Notes: a model not told the origin generated them from the letters alone. Shown: positions 35,021 through 46,727, counted from the first letter of the stretch. The stretch: DNA of 64,000 bases from Zoogloea ramigera (GCF_006539865.1 NZ_BJNV01000011.1:43293-107292), one strand, 5' to 3'. Numbers and translations: made by a program.

Positions 35021-37672
35021 ATGGATAAGCATTTTCGTCTTCGGGCCCTGACCCTGGCCGTCAGCGGCGCACTGATCCTGGCTGCCTGCGGGGGCGGCGA
35101 GGGCAGCGCCAGCGCGCTCAGCGGCACCGCCGCCGAAGGCCTGGCCATCGCCAACGCCACCCTCACCGCGCGGGATGCCGTCGGCAACACCCGCAGCACC
35201 ACCACCGATGCCAGCGGCAACTACAGCCTCGACACCGCCGGCCTCCGCTTTCCGCTGATGCTGCAGATCACCGGCAGCAAGGGCGTCTGGCATGCGCTGG
35301 TCAGCACCGATGACACGGGCCGCACCGCAAACGTCAACAACGCCACCGACAGCGTGGCCCTCCTCGCCCTCGGGCTCGGCTCCAGCGCGGCCCTGCAGAA
35401 CGCATTCACCAACGGCAGCTTCCGCGAGGTCAGCGCCGCCCGCATCGCCGAGGCCGACGCCAGGCTCCTCGACGCCCTCGAACAAGAACTCGGCACCCGC
35501 CCGGCCAGCCTGCGCAGCGCCCGCTTCACCCCCGCCACCGACGACAGCCCCGGCGACGAGACCGACCGCCTCCTTACCCTCGTGGGCACCCGGCCGCAGG
35601 GCGCCGGCTTCGCCACCTACAACCTGATGCCCGAGAACGTGTGGGCCGACAGCTACACCGCGCAAACCTACGACGGCAGCAGCGACGACCTGCTCACCGC
35701 CGGCCTCGGCAAGACTGGCCTCGCCAGCGCCACCGCGCCGGCCTACGCCAACGCCGCCGCCCCCACCGCCGCCGAACTGCGCCGCAATGCCATCTACAAC
35801 AACTACCGGGCGCTGGTAGACGCCAACAAGGGCACCGGCGGCTATGGCAGCCTGTATGGCCCCAACATCGACACCCGCGGCGCCGACACTCTGGGCGAAG
35901 GCAAGATCGCCGGCCTCGAAGCCATCGCCTACTCTGGCGACCGCAGCGGCAAGCGCAAGGCCGTGCTGATGGTCCAGGTGCCTGCCAGCTTTAACCCTGC
36001 CCAGCCCTGCATCGTCACCGCCACCTCGTCCGGCTCCCGCGGCATCTACGGCGCCATCGGCACCGCTGGCGAATGGGGCCTCAAGCACGGCTGCGCGGTG
36101 GCCTACACCGACAAGGGCAGCGGCAACGGCATGCACGACCTGGCCCGCGACACCGTCAACCTGCTCGACGGCACCGTCGCCGGCGCCTCCCAGGCCGGCA
36201 AGCACGCCCACTTCAGCGCCGGGCTGTCGGCCACCGAGCGCGACGCCTTCAACCAGAGCTTCCCCAGCCGCATCGCCTACAAGCATGCCCACTCCCGCCA
36301 GAACCCCGAGAGGGACTGGGGCCGCAACACCCTGGACGCCGTCGCCTTCGCCTTCTACGTGCTCAACGAGAAGTACGCCACCGCCGACGCCAGCGGCAAA
36401 AAACCCCGCCTGATCCGCCCCGCCAATACCCTGGTGATCGCCTCGTCGGCCTCCAACGGCGCCGGCGCCGCGCTCATGGCCGCCGAACAGGACAAGCTCG
36501 GCCTCATCGACGGCGTGGCGGTGAGCGAACCGCAGATCCAGCCGAAGAGCCTGGGCAGCCTGGCCATCAAGCAGGGCAGCACCACCGTGAGCACCGCCGG
36601 CAAGCCGCTCCTCGACTACTTCACCTACGCCAACCTCTACCAGCCCTGCGCGGCCCTCGCCGCCACCGGCTCGCCGGGCGCCGCCTTCATCGCCGGCTAT
36701 GCCACCAACCGCTGCACCGCCCTCAAGGCCAAGGGCCTGCTGAGCGGTGCCGACACCGCCGCCCAGGCCACCGAGGCGCTGCAAAAACTCCACGCCTACG
36801 GCTGGAGCGCCGAGCACGACGTCTTCCACGCCTCCCATCACGCCCTCGCCACGCCGTCCATCGTCGTCACCTACCTCAACACCTACGGGCGTTTCAGCGT
36901 CACCGACAACGTCTGCGGCTTCAGCTTCGCCACCACCGCACCGGCCGGCACGGTAACGGCGACCAGCGCGGCGGTTCAGGCCGGCATCTTTGCCGTGGGC
37001 AACGGCGTGCCGCCCACCGGCGGGATCAACCTGGTCTACAACGACGCCAGCGGTGGTGCCAAACGGGACGTGCTGGCGGTGTCACCCTCCACCGGCCTCG
37101 CCGACGCCGCCCTCGACGGCGCCCTGTGCGCCCGGGCGCTGGTCACCGGCAGCGACCCGGTCAGCGGCGCCGCGCTCACCGGCACCCTGCTCGCCCAGTC
37201 GGAGCGCGTCCGCCAGGGCATCCGTGAAGTCCAGGCGGACGGCCGGCTCGGCGGCAAGCCGACGATCATCGTGTCGGGCCGCTCCGACACCCTGATCCCG
37301 GTCAACCACGCCTCCCGCGCCTACTACGCGATGAGCCGCCAGGCCGACGGCGCCGCCAGCCGGCTGCATTATTACGAGGTCACCAACGCCCAACATTTCG
37401 ACGCCTTCATCGACAATGCCGCGCTGCCGGGCTACGACACCCGCCTCGTGCCGCTGCACGTGTATTTCAACCAGGGGATGGATCTGATGTACGCCCACCT
37501 CAAGAACGGTGCCGCGCTGCCCGCCTCGCAAGTGGTGCGCACCACGCCGCGGGGCGGCACGGCGGGGTCGGCGCCGGACATCAGCGCCACCAACCTGCCA
37601 CCGATCGCGGCCACGCCGGCCGGCGCCGACAGCATCGCCTTCAGCAACGGAGTGCTCGCCGTACCGGAGTAA
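35021..37672 (+). CDS. Lipoprotein D-(-)-3-hydroxybutyrate oligomer hydrolase with extended N terminus
   Basis: 883 aa from the ATG after AAGGAGGAG. Signal peptide ends in lipobox LILAAC, so it should be lipidated. Residues about 30-110 (GTAAEGLAIANATLTARDAV, TTDASGNYSLD) look like a small beta-sandwich carboxypeptidase-regulatory or Ig-like domain. From about residue 170 on it matches the 3HB-oligomer hydrolase family (3HBOH): VWADSYTAQTYDGSSDDLLTAGLG is near the start, SSASNGAG is the likely serine nucleophile region, and IIVSGRSDTLIPVNHASRAYY and NAQHFDAF supply probable Asp and His. Such enzymes cut PHB oligomers to 3-hydroxybutyrate. Family members known to me are about 700 aa without this front domain. 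Confidence 0.88.
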   Translation: MDKHFRLRALTLAVSGALILAACGGGEGSASALSGTAAEGLAIANATLTARDAVGNTRSTTTDASGNYSLDTAGLRFPLMLQITGSKGVWHALVSTDDTGRTANVNNATDSVALLALGLGSSAALQNAFTNGSFREVSAARIAEADARLLDALEQELGTRPASLRSARFTPATDDSPGDETDRLLTLVGTRPQGAGFATYNLMPENVWADSYTAQTYDGSSDDLLTAGLGKTGLASATAPAYANAAAPTAAELRRNAIYNNYRALVDANKGTGGYGSLYGPNIDTRGADTLGEGKIAGLEAIAYSGDRSGKRKAVLMVQVPASFNPAQPCIVTATSSGSRGIYGAIGTAGEWGLKHGCAVAYTDKGSGNGMHDLARDTVNLLDGTVAGASQAGKHAHFSAGLSATERDAFNQSFPSRIAYKHAHSRQNPERDWGRNTLDAVAFAFYVLNEKYATADASGKKPRLIRPANTLVIASSASNGAGAALMAAEQDKLGLIDGVAVSEPQIQPKSLGSLAIKQGSTTVSTAGKPLLDYFTYANLYQPCAALAATGSPGAAFIAGYATNRCTALKAKGLLSGADTAAQATEALQKLHAYGWSAEHDVFHASHHALATPSIVVTYLNTYGRFSVTDNVCGFSFATTAPAGTVTATSAAVQAGIFAVGNGVPPTGGINLVYNDASGGAKRDVLAVSPSTGLADAALDGALCARALVTGSDPVSGAALTGTLLAQSERVRQGIREVQADGRLGGKPTIIVSGRSDTLIPVNHASRAYYAMSRQADGAASRLHYYEVTNAQHFDAFIDNAALPGYDTRLVPLHVYFNQGMDLMYAHLKNGAALPASQVVRTTPRGGTAGSAPDISATNLPPIAATPAGADSIAFSNGVLAVPE

Positions 37673-37706
37673 GCCGCCTGCCGACGGGCCCGGCGCAAGC
37701 AGCGCA

Positions 37707-37733
37707 AAACCCGGCTCCCCGCGAGCCGGGTTT
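37707..37733. terminator. Terminator between the 3HB-oligomer hydrolase gene and nudix gene
   Basis: Perfect arms AAACCCGGCT / AGCCGGGTTT with a short loop, between convergent genes; T-run TTTCGTTT on the plus side and AAAA on the other side give two-way potential. Confidence 0.85.
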
Positions 37734-37745
37734 CGTTTCAGCCGC

Positions 37746-38174
37746 TCAACCCCAGCCGGACTCGGATATCCACGGCCCGGCACCGGCCGTGAGGGCATCG
37801 CGCACATAGGGCACGATGGCCGCCGGCAGGGCGTTTCGGGCAAACCAGCGCAGGTCGTCGCACTTGTTCGGCTCGGCGATCTGCGGCTCACCGAGCCACG
37901 CCTGCGCCCGCAGGAAGAAATCGATGCGATTGGTGTCGGAGCGCCGATGCACCACCCCGAGCACCTCCAGGCTGGCCTCGGCCAGCTCGATGCCGAGCTC
38001 TTCGCGCATCTCGCGCACAGCCGTGGCGCGCAGGGATTCGCCCTCCTCCACGTGCCCGCCGGGCAGGCTGTAGAGGCCATCGAAAAAGCCGGTGCCGGCC
38101 CGCCGCATCAGCAGCACCTCGCCGCCCCTCTCGAGCAGCACATGCACGCCGGTGGGAATGCCCGCGTGACGCAT
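37746..38174 (-). CDS. Nudix hydrolase
   Basis: 142 aa from the ATG that overlaps the dut stop (TGATG). Nudix box GGHVEEGESLRATAVREMREELGIEL is complete, with G-x5-E-x7-REUxEExGU spacing. N-terminal VHVLLERGGEVLLMRRAGTGFFDGLYSLP is typical of small MutT/ADP-sugar-like enzymes. The substrate cannot be told from sequence. It is the last gene of coaBC-dut-nudix, all linked to nucleotide or cofactor metabolism. Confidence 0.92.
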   Translation of the reverse strand: MRHAGIPTGVHVLLERGGEVLLMRRAGTGFFDGLYSLPGGHVEEGESLRATAVREMREELGIELAEASLEVLGVVHRRSDTNRIDFFLRAQAWLGEPQIAEPNKCDDLRWFARNALPAAIVPYVRDALTAGAGPWISESGWG

Positions 38175-38623
38175 CAATGCTTGCCCGTGCTGCCGAAACC
38201 GGCCGCACCGCGCTCGCTCTCGTCGAAGGAGTCGACCACGTTGAAGGCCACCTGCAGCACCGGCACCACCACCAGCTGGGCGATGCGCTCGAGGGGCTGG
38301 ATCGTGAAGTGCTCGTGGCCACGGTTCCAGGTGGAGACGAAGATCTGCCCCTGGTAGTCGGAATCGATCAGCCCGACCAGGTTGCCGAGCACGATGCCGT
38401 GCTTGTGGCCCAGCCCCGAGCGCGGCAGGATCATCGCAGCCAGCCCCGGGTCGGCCAGGTGGATCGCGATGCCGGTGGGCACCAGCACGGTGTGGCCTGG
38501 CGCCAGCACCAGTGGCGCGTCCACGCAGGCCCGCAGGTCGAGCCCGGCCGAGCCGCTGGTGGCGTAGGCCGGCGGCTGGTCTTTGAGGCGTTCGTCGAGA
38601 ATCCGGATGTCGATACGGTGCAT
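38174..38623 (-). CDS. dut: dUTP diphosphatase
   Basis: 149 aa. Trimeric dUTPase motifs: [10 protein letters not shown] (I), [10 protein letters not shown] (II), [11 protein letters not shown] (III, catalytic Asp region), and the C-terminal [10 protein letters not shown] (V). It hydrolyses dUTP to dUMP, keeping uracil out of DNA and supplying dTMP synthesis. It follows coaBC by 26 bases, a conserved proteobacterial pair. Confidence 0.97.
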   Translation of the reverse strand: MHRIDIRILDERLKDQPPAYATSGSAGLDLRACVDAPLVLAPGHTVLVPTGIAIHLADPGLAAMILPRSGLGHKHGIVLGNLVGLIDSDYQGQIFVSTWNRGHEHFTIQPLERIAQLVVVPVLQVAFNVVDSFDESERGAAGFGSTGKH

Positions 38624-38649
38624 GGCTTGAACCTCAGTGGAAATCGGAG

Positions 38650-39840
38650 TCAGTTCCTGGGCAGCAGGGCCGCCAGGTGGGCGACGATGGAGCGGGCCAC
38701 CTCGGGCTTGGGCGCCTTGGGCAGCGGGTGGCGGCCGGCTTCGTCGAACAGCACGACTTGGTTGTCGTCACCGCCGAGGCCGTCCTGCACCAGGTTGCCG
38801 ACCACCATCGGCAGCTTCTTGGCCTTGCGCTTGCCCTCGGCGTATTCGTCCAGATTGCGGCTCTCGGCCGCAAAACCCACGCAGAAAGGCGGGTTCGGGA
38901 GCGCCGCGACCTCGGCCAGGATGTCGGGGTTCGGCGTCAGGGTGATCGCCAGCTCGGCGCCGGATTTCTTGATCTTGTGCTCCGCCGCGGCCGCCGGGCG
39001 GTAGTCGGCCACCGCCGCCACGCCGATGAACACGTCGCTGCCGGGCACAGCCGCCAGCACCGCCTCGCGCATCTCGAGGGCGCTCCGCACGCTCACCCGA
39101 TGCGCGCCCATCGGCACCGGCAAGGCCACCGGCCCGCTCACCAGCACCACCTCGGCGCCGGCCTGCACGCAGGCCCGGGCGAGGCCGTAGGCCATCTTGC
39201 CGGAGCTGGAGTTGGTGATGCCACGCACCGGGTCGATGGGCTCGAAGGTCGGCCCCGCCGTCATCACCACGCGCCGCCCGGCCAGCAGCTTGGGCTGGAA
39301 GAAGCCGATCACCGCCTCGCAGAGCTCCTCGGGTTCGAGCATCCGCCCCAGGCCGACCTCGCCGCAGGCCTGCTCGCCGGCGGCCGGCCCGAACAGCGTC
39401 ACGCCGTCGGCCGCCAGCTGCGCCGCGTTGCGCCGGGTGGCGGGGTGCTCCCACATCTGCCGGTTCATCGCCGGCGCCACCAGCAGCGGGCAGTCGCGGG
39501 CCAGGCACAGGGTGGTCAGCAGGTCGTCGGCCAGGCCATGGACCAGCTTCGCCATCACGTCGGCGGTGGCCGGGGCGATGAGGATCGCATCGGCGTCGCG
39601 GGTGAGGTCGATGTGCGCCATGTTGTTGCCCATGCGCGGGTCCCACAGATCGGTCCACACCGGGTTGCCCGACAAGGCCTGGAAAGTCACCGCCGTGACG
39701 AAGCGCGCGCCGCCCTCGGTGAGCACCACATGCACGTCAGCCCCCGCCTTGCCCAGCAAACGCACCAGCTCGGCCGCCTTGTACGCCGCCACGCCGCCGG
39801 TCACCCCCAGCACCAGTTTCCTGCCCTTCAGCTCGCTCAT
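38650..39840 (-). CDS. coaBC: Bifunctional phosphopantothenoylcysteine decarboxylase/synthetase
   Basis: 396 aa fusion for coenzyme A synthesis. N-terminal flavin CoaC domain: [19 protein letters not shown], the [18 protein letters not shown] region, [17 protein letters not shown]-terminal CoaB domain from about residue 190: [31 protein letters not shown], then [20 protein letters not shown]. Full length. Divergent from radC with a 49-base spacer. Confidence 0.97.
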   Translation of the reverse strand: MSELKGRKLVLGVTGGVAAYKAAELVRLLGKAGADVHVVLTEGGARFVTAVTFQALSGNPVWTDLWDPRMGNNMAHIDLTRDADAILIAPATADVMAKLVHGLADDLLTTLCLARDCPLLVAPAMNRQMWEHPATRRNAAQLAADGVTLFGPAAGEQACGEVGLGRMLEPEELCEAVIGFFQPKLLAGRRVVMTAGPTFEPIDPVRGITNSSSGKMAYGLARACVQAGAEVVLVSGPVALPVPMGAHRVSVRSALEMREAVLAAVPGSDVFIGVAAVADYRPAAAAEHKIKKSGAELAITLTPNPDILAEVAALPNPPFCVGFAAESRNLDEYAEGKRKAKKLPMVVGNLVQDGLGGDDNQVVLFDEAGRHPLPKAPKPEVARSIVAHLAALLPRN

Positions 39841-39889
39841 GCTAATGGTATTATCCGAAACTCACATAGAAGCTGGAATTGTACACACC

Positions 39890-40567
39890 ATGGCAATCAC
39901 CGACTGGCCCGCCGACGAACGTCCGCGGGAGCGCCTGCTGGCCCGGGGCGCCGCCGCCCTCTCCGACGCCGAACTGCTGGCACTCTTCCTGCGGGTCGGC
40001 ATCCGCGGCAAGAGCGCGGTCGACCTCGCCCGCGACCTGCTCACCCACTTCGGCAACCTATCCACCCTGTGCAACGCCTCGGCATCGGCCTTCGCGGCCA
40101 TTCCAGGCATGGGCCTCGCAAAATACGCCCAGCTCCAGGCCGTGCTCGAACTCGCCCGCCGCGCCCTGGGCGAAGAGATGGCCCACCGCGACGTGCTCGA
40201 CTCCCCCGCCACGGTGCGCAACTGGCTCCGCCTGAAGCTCGCCCAGCTTCCCCACGAGGTCTTCATGATCCTGCTCCTCGACGCCCAGAACCGGGTCATG
40301 GGCTGCGAGGAACTCTTCCGCGGAACCCTCGCGCAAACATCGGTCTACCCACGCGAAGTCGTCAAGCTGGTGCTGGAGCGCAACGCCGCAGCGGTGATCC
40401 TGGCCCACAACCACCCTTCGGGCGTCGGCGAACCCAGCCACGCCGACCAGGCCCTGACCGACACCCTCAAAAAAGCCCTGGCGCTTGTGGACGTGCGGGT
40501 TCTGGACCATTTCATCGTCGCCGGAAACGCGCCCCCGGTGTCCTTCGCCGAGCGCGGACTGCTCTAG
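39890..40567 (+). CDS. radC: RadC family protein (JAB/MPN domain)
   Basis: 225 aa from the ATG reading [18 protein letters not shown]-terminal helix-hairpin-helix-like part ([38 protein letters not shown]) and C-terminal MPN/JAMM domain with metal motif [14 protein letters not shown]. RadC is named for DNA repair, but its true biochemical role is disputed; some family members associate with mobile elements, though this one has the normal chromosomal position beside coaBC and rpmB. Confidence 0.95.
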   Translation: MAITDWPADERPRERLLARGAAALSDAELLALFLRVGIRGKSAVDLARDLLTHFGNLSTLCNASASAFAAIPGMGLAKYAQLQAVLELARRALGEEMAHRDVLDSPATVRNWLRLKLAQLPHEVFMILLLDAQNRVMGCEELFRGTLAQTSVYPREVVKLVLERNAAAVILAHNHPSGVGEPSHADQALTDTLKKALALVDVRVLDHFIVAGNAPPVSFAERGLL

Positions 40568-40686
40568 TCGGGCGGCCCCGCAGCGGGCAAGATTCACAAG
40601 AATTACACCAAGCGCTTGATTCCACCACACTTCTTCTTATAGAATCGACGGTCTTACCGAATCAAAACCAAAGTTTGGAGCAACAA

Positions 40687-40923
40687 ATGGCTCGCGTTTG
40701 CCAAGTGACCGGAAAAGCACCGATGGTTGGGAACAACGTTTCCCACGCCAATAACAAGACCAAGCGCCGCTTCCTGCCGAACCTGCAAAACCGCAAGTTC
40801 TGGAGCGAGGCCGAGAACCGTTGGGTACGCCTGCGCGTCACCAACGCTGCCCTGCGCACCATTGACAAAAAAGGCATCGACGCCGTCGTCGCAGAGCTGC
40901 GTGCTCGCGGCGAAAAGGTCTGA
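40687..40923 (+). CDS. rpmB: 50S ribosomal protein L28
   Basis: 78 aa: [34 protein letters not shown] and the ending [15 protein letters not shown] are diagnostic. RBS TTTGGAG. Pair with rpmG 26 bases later; radC-rpmB-rpmG is a conserved order. Confidence 0.98.
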   Translation: MARVCQVTGKAPMVGNNVSHANNKTKRRFLPNLQNRKFWSEAENRWVRLRVTNAALRTIDKKGIDAVVAELRARGEKV

Positions 40924-40949
40924 TCCTTTAAACCTGGAGATAGATCGAT

Positions 40950-41117
40950 ATGGCAAAAGGCGGCCGCGAAAAGATCAAGCTCGAGTCCACTGCTGGGACC
41001 GGGCATTTCTACACCACCAACAAAAACAAGCGCACGACCCCGCAGAAGCTGGAATTCAGCAAGTATGACCCGGTCGTTCGCAAGCACGTGCCGTACAAGG
41101 AAGTGAAGCTCAAGTAA
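40950..41117 (+). CDS. rpmG: 50S ribosomal protein L33
   Basis: 55 aa: [52 protein letters not shown]. The two CxxC zinc pairs of the C+ form are absent, so this is the zinc-independent C- type. RBS CTGGAGAT sits upstream, and a strong terminator follows. Confidence 0.97.
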   Translation: MAKGGREKIKLESTAGTGHFYTTNKNKRTTPQKLEFSKYDPVVRKHVPYKEVKLK

Positions 41118-41162
41118 TCGTCCCCGGCACGCGGCGATCGCTTGTTGAACGCTTGCTACATT

Positions 41163-41191
41163 AAAAAAACCCGCATCAAGCGGGTTTTTTT
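41163..41191 (+). terminator. Terminator after rpmBG
   Basis: Arms AAAAAAACCCGC / GCGGGTTTTTTT with a five-base loop; seven T at the end. Also works in the other direction. Confidence 0.94.
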
Positions 41192-41240
41192 ATGTCCGGC
41201 GCCAGCCCACCGTAGACAGCCTCCGCGACGGCCCCTCACA

Positions 41241-41277
41241 AAACAAAACCGCCGACGCACTTTCGCACGTCGGCGGC
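41241..41277 (-). terminator. Terminator of cspA
   Basis: On the minus strand stem CCGCCGACG / CGTCGGCGG with following TTTTGTTTTG, about 50 bases past the cspA stop. Confidence 0.85.
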
Positions 41278-41322
41278 TGGATCACGACGCCAAAGCCCAG
41301 GGGCCCCGGTCAGTCGGAAGGA

Positions 41323-41526
41323 TCAGGCACGCTGGATGTTCGACGCCTGCTTGCCCTTCGGGCCCTGAGTGACGTCGAACTGAACCTTCTCCCCCTCCTT
41401 CAGCGACTTGAACCCGCCCATCGAGATCGCGGAGAAGTGCGCGAACAGATCTTCGCTACCATCGTCCGGCGTGATGAAGCCGAAGCCCTTGGCGTCGTTG
41501 AACCACTTAACAGTACCAGTTGCCAT
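41323..41526 (-). CDS. cspA: Cold-shock domain protein (CspA family)
   Basis: 67 aa from the ATG reading [11 protein letters not shown]; an ATG three codons upstream directly abuts AAGGA, leaving no spacer, whereas AAGGA is nine bases before the chosen ATG. RNP1 KGFGFI and RNP2 DLFAHF, the RNA-binding motifs, are intact. Single OB-fold RNA chaperone. A long AT-leaning 5' leader (about 138 nt) is predicted from the promoter, as for temperature-responsive csp genes. Confidence 0.96.
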   Translation of the reverse strand: MATGTVKWFNDAKGFGFITPDDGSEDLFAHFSAISMGGFKSLKEGEKVQFDVTQGPKGKQASNIQRA

Positions 41527-41670
41527 ATTGCTCATTCCTTCGTGATTTCAGTAATACGATCCGGAAACCGGGTCTGTGGTCGTTTCTATACATGAGAGGT
41601 GTCTTTTGCGGCACTTTGGCAAGCGCCAGTTAAAAGCCACCGCAACCGTCATGGAACGATCACATCTCAA

Positions 41671-41699
41671 CTTTTACGTGACTCGTCTTATGCAGTCAA
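41671..41699 (-). promoter_or_regulatory. Candidate cspA promoter
   Basis: On the minus strand TTGACT (41699-41694), 17-base spacer, TAAAAG (41676-41671). Predicted start about 41664, giving a leader of about 138 nt, a length typical of cold-shock leaders. Confidence 0.55.
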
Positions 41700-41881
41700 C
41701 GCATTTTTGGGCAAGCAATCTTGCTGCAATACAGCATAAAAACGGCTTTTCAGCCCTTTGCTGGAACCTCTGAACCGACAAAAAATCAAAGCCCGTCGGG
41801 ACTTAGTTTTTCGTATTGCACCGCACAAAACACGCCAACCCACGGCGCACCGCCACCATGAAAAACTGTGCGACTTCTCTC

Positions 41882-41909
41882 TTGCACAATCATCGAGCTT
41901 GTTTAGAAT
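41882..41909 (+). promoter_or_regulatory. Candidate clpS promoter
   Basis: TTGCAC (41882-41887), 16 bases, TAGAAT (41904-41909). The predicted transcript start falls at or one base before the clpS ATG at 41917. Confidence 0.5.
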
Positions 41910-41916
41910 GAGGCGC

Positions 41917-42225
41917 ATGGTCATCAAAAAACAGGACGAATCGGTTCTTGAATCAGAGGTCACGCGGCTCAAACCGCCTCCCCTCTATAAGGTCATGCTG
42001 CTCAACGACGATTTCACCCCGATGGATTTCGTGGTGACCGTGATTCAGAAATTCTTTGGGCTGGACCGCGAACAAGCCACGCGGATCATGCTCAAAGTCC
42101 ACAGAGAGGGCGTTGGTGTGTGCGGGGTATTCCCGAGGGACGTCGCAGCCACCAAGGTCGAGCAGGTCAGCACATACGCGCGCCAGCACCAGCACCCGCT
42201 GGCATGCGTCATGGAGGAAAACTGA
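41917..42225 (+). CDS. clpS: ATP-dependent Clp protease adaptor ClpS
   Basis: 102 aa from the ATG reading [10 protein letters not shown] (an ATG three codons earlier lies inside the predicted -10 box). ClpS core: [20 protein letters not shown], with the N-degron pocket residues, and the C-terminal [26 protein letters not shown]. It delivers N-end-rule substrates to ClpA. clpA starts one base after the clpS stop codon. Confidence 0.95.
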   Translation: MVIKKQDESVLESEVTRLKPPPLYKVMLLNDDFTPMDFVVTVIQKFFGLDREQATRIMLKVHREGVGVCGVFPRDVAATKVEQVSTYARQHQHPLACVMEEN

Positions 42226-42226
42226 A

Positions 42227-44503
<2,277 letters not shown>

Positions 44504-44581
44504 TCCCGGCCGTCTCACACGTCATGACCGCGGGCGGCCACGAGGCTGCCCGTTTTTTTTGCCCATCTCACGGAGTAAGCC

Positions 44582-45061
44582 ATGGATTTCCAGACCACCG
44601 ACCTCTGCGACGCCAACGAAGGCAAGGTTCGCGCCGTCGCCCCGATGTTCCGCAGCTTCGGCGGCAAGCAGCGTTTTGCCGGCCCGATCCGCACCCTCAA
44701 GGTTTTCGAGGACAACGCCCTGGTGCGCAGCACCCTCGAGGGCCCGGGCGAGGGCAGCGTGCTGGTGGTCGACGGCGGCGGCTCGATGCGCTGCGCGATG
44801 GTCGGCGACCAGCTGGCCCTGCTGGGCGTCAAGAACGGCTGGGCCGGCATCGTGGTGTATGGCTGCATCCGCGACTCAGGCCCGATCGGGGGCATGGAGC
44901 TCGGCGTCTTCGCCCTTGGCACCCACCCCATGAAGAGCATCAAGAAAGGCGCCGGTGACCGGGACATCCCCGTCACCTTCGGCGGCGTGACCTTCACCCC
45001 CGGCAACTGGCTGTACGCCGACGAAGACGGCGTGATCGTTTCCGAGGCGCCGCTGCTGTAA
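44582..45061 (+). CDS. rraA: RraA-like protein (regulator of RNase E activity A family)
   Basis: 159 aa: [72 protein letters not shown]. In E. coli RraA inhibits RNase E; in many betaproteobacteria the same fold has HMG/oxaloacetate aldolase activity with the GxxR-D motif (GCIRD here), so the cellular role is open. RBS CGGAGTAAG. A short distance after clpA. Confidence 0.9.
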   Translation: MDFQTTDLCDANEGKVRAVAPMFRSFGGKQRFAGPIRTLKVFEDNALVRSTLEGPGEGSVLVVDGGGSMRCAMVGDQLALLGVKNGWAGIVVYGCIRDSGPIGGMELGVFALGTHPMKSIKKGAGDRDIPVTFGGVTFTPGNWLYADEDGVIVSEAPLL

Positions 45062-45177
45062 ACCCTGCGGGTTACGACGCGCCGCAACGATTTTTTGTTT
45101 CACCAAACCCAAAGATATTTCACGATACAGAATTAAGATGCTAGACATCTGTTTTATAAAGACTATTTATTTCTTAT

Positions 45178-45191
45178 GTCTTATATAAGAC
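45178..45191. promoter_or_regulatory. Candidate operator palindrome of aceA
   Basis: GTCTTATATAAGAC is a perfect palindrome directly upstream of the aceA -35. Its place suggests an activator or repressor site; the protein that binds is unknown. Confidence 0.55.
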
Positions 45192-45194
45192 CTA

Positions 45195-45223
45195 TTGCTG
45201 CCGTGCAAGATCTTGCCTATACT
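45195..45223 (+). promoter_or_regulatory. Promoter of aceA
   Basis: TTGCTG, 17 bases, TATACT. Good spacing and near-consensus -10. Confidence 0.7.
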
Positions 45224-45371
45224 CCTTCTTACTGATCGTCGTAACGGAAGCGCCTCCCCGACGCCCCGCAAGCCGGTCAAACCGCTGAGGTGAGCGCGCA
45301 AAATCCGGCCCCCGGGCCGGCGCTTCCGCCCCCAGGTTTTCTCTTCCCCTCTATTTGTAAAGGATGACAGC

Positions 45372-46685
45372 ATGTCTCTGACCCGCGAACAGCAAATCGC
45401 CGCCCTGGAAAAAGAATGGGCCGAAAACCCCCGCTGGAATGGCGTCAAGCGCGGCTACTCCGCTGCTGACGTCGTGCGTCTGCGTGGCAGCCTGCAGCCC
45501 GAGTACACCCTGGCTCAACGCGGCGCCAAGATCCTGTGGGACAAGGTGAACGGCGGCGCCAAGAAGGGCTACGTCAATGCCTTCGGCGCGATCAGCGCGG
45601 GTCAAGCCATGCAGCAGGCCAAGGCTGGCCTGGAAGCCGTGTATCTGTCCGGCTGGCAGGTCGCCGCCGACGGCAACACCTCCGAAACCATGTACCCGGA
45701 CCAGTCGCTGTACGCCTACGACTCCGTCCCCACCATGGTTCGCCGCATCAACAACACCTTCAAGCGTGCCGACGAGATCCAGTGGTCCCGTGGCATCAAC
45801 CCCGGCGACGAAGGCTTCATCGACTACTTCCTGCCGATCGTGGCCGACGCGGAAGCCGGTTTCGGTGGCGTGCTGAACGCCTTCGAACTGATGAAGAACA
45901 TGATCACCGCCGGTGCCGCCGGTGTTCACTTCGAAGACCAGCTGGCCGCTGCCAAGAAGTGCGGCCACATGGGTGGCAAGGTGCTCGTCCCGACCCGTGA
46001 AGCCATCGAAAAGCTGATCTCCGCCCGCTTCGCCGCCGACGTCATGGGCGTGCCGACCCTGATCCTGGCCCGTACCGACGCCGAAGCCGCCAACCTGATC
46101 ACCTCCGACTACGACGCCAACGACAAGCCCTTCCTCACCGGCGAGCGCACCCAAGAGGGCTTCTACCGCGTCAAGAACGGCCTCGAGCAGTCGATCTCCC
46201 GCGGCGTTGCCTACGCCCCGTACGCCGACCTCGTCTGGTGCGAAACCGGCGTGCCCGATATCGGCTTCGCCCGCGAATTCGCTCAAGCCGTGCAGGCCGC
46301 CTGCCCGGGCAAGCTGCTGTCCTACAACTGCTCGCCTTCCTTCAACTGGAAGAAGAACCTGTCCGACTCGCAGATCGCCTCCTTCCAGGACGAGCTGTCC
46401 GCACTGGGCTACAAGTACCAGTTCATCACCCTGGCCGGCATCCACATCAACTGGTACAACACCTTCCAGTTCGCCCACGCCTACGCCCGCGGCGAAGGCA
46501 TGAAGCACTACACCGAAATGGTTCAAGAGCCGGAATTCGCTGCTCGCGAAAAGGGTTACACCTTCGTGTCCCACCAGCAGGAAGTGGGCACCGGCTACTT
46601 CGACGAAGTCACCACCGTGATCCAGGGCGGCTCCTCCAGCGTCAAGGCCCTCACCGGCTCCACCGAAGAAGAACAGTTCCACTAA
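45372..46685 (+). CDS. aceA: Isocitrate lyase
   Basis: 437 aa, normal. Catalytic signature KKCGHMGGKVLVPTREA with the active-site Cys is intact, as are WSRGINPGDEGFIDYFLPIVADAEAGFGG and ARTDAEAANLI. It splits isocitrate to glyoxylate and succinate. Codons here differ from neighbours (more GCT, CGT, GGT), typical of a highly expressed gene. Its competitor dimeric IDH and AceK are 12 kb upstream. RBS AAAGGATG precedes the ATG. Confidence 0.98.
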   Translation: MSLTREQQIAALEKEWAENPRWNGVKRGYSAADVVRLRGSLQPEYTLAQRGAKILWDKVNGGAKKGYVNAFGAISAGQAMQQAKAGLEAVYLSGWQVAADGNTSETMYPDQSLYAYDSVPTMVRRINNTFKRADEIQWSRGINPGDEGFIDYFLPIVADAEAGFGGVLNAFELMKNMITAGAAGVHFEDQLAAAKKCGHMGGKVLVPTREAIEKLISARFAADVMGVPTLILARTDAEAANLITSDYDANDKPFLTGERTQEGFYRVKNGLEQSISRGVAYAPYADLVWCETGVPDIGFAREFAQAVQAACPGKLLSYNCSPSFNWKKNLSDSQIASFQDELSALGYKYQFITLAGIHINWYNTFQFAHAYARGEGMKHYTEMVQEPEFAAREKGYTFVSHQQEVGTGYFDEVTTVIQGGSSSVKALTGSTEEEQFH

Positions 46686-46727
46686 GACCCGGATCGCCGG
46701 TTTCCCTCACCGGCACGCTTGGTTGAT

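Larger units (their letters stand above)
41527..41916. other. cspA-clpS divergent intergenic region
   Basis: 390 bp without a gene; clearly more AT-rich than neighbouring coding DNA. It holds the predicted cspA promoter and leader (minus) and the clpS promoter TTGCAC-16-TAGAAT (plus). Open frames crossing it on either strand lack ribosome sites. Confidence 0.7.
45062..45371. promoter_or_regulatory. AT-rich control region upstream of aceA
   Basis: 310 bp without a gene. It contains the sigma-70 promoter TTGCTG-17-TATACT (45195-45223), a perfect 14-base palindrome GTCTTATATAAGAC (45178-45191) ending four bases before the -35, and arms AGACAT / ATGTCT at 45143-45148 and 45176-45181. About 150 nt of GC-rich leader follow before the ATG. 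Confidence 0.7.

Noticed and set aside
41688..41972. Minus-strand open frame between clpS and cspA
   Set aside because: No ribosome site and it overlaps the start of clpS.
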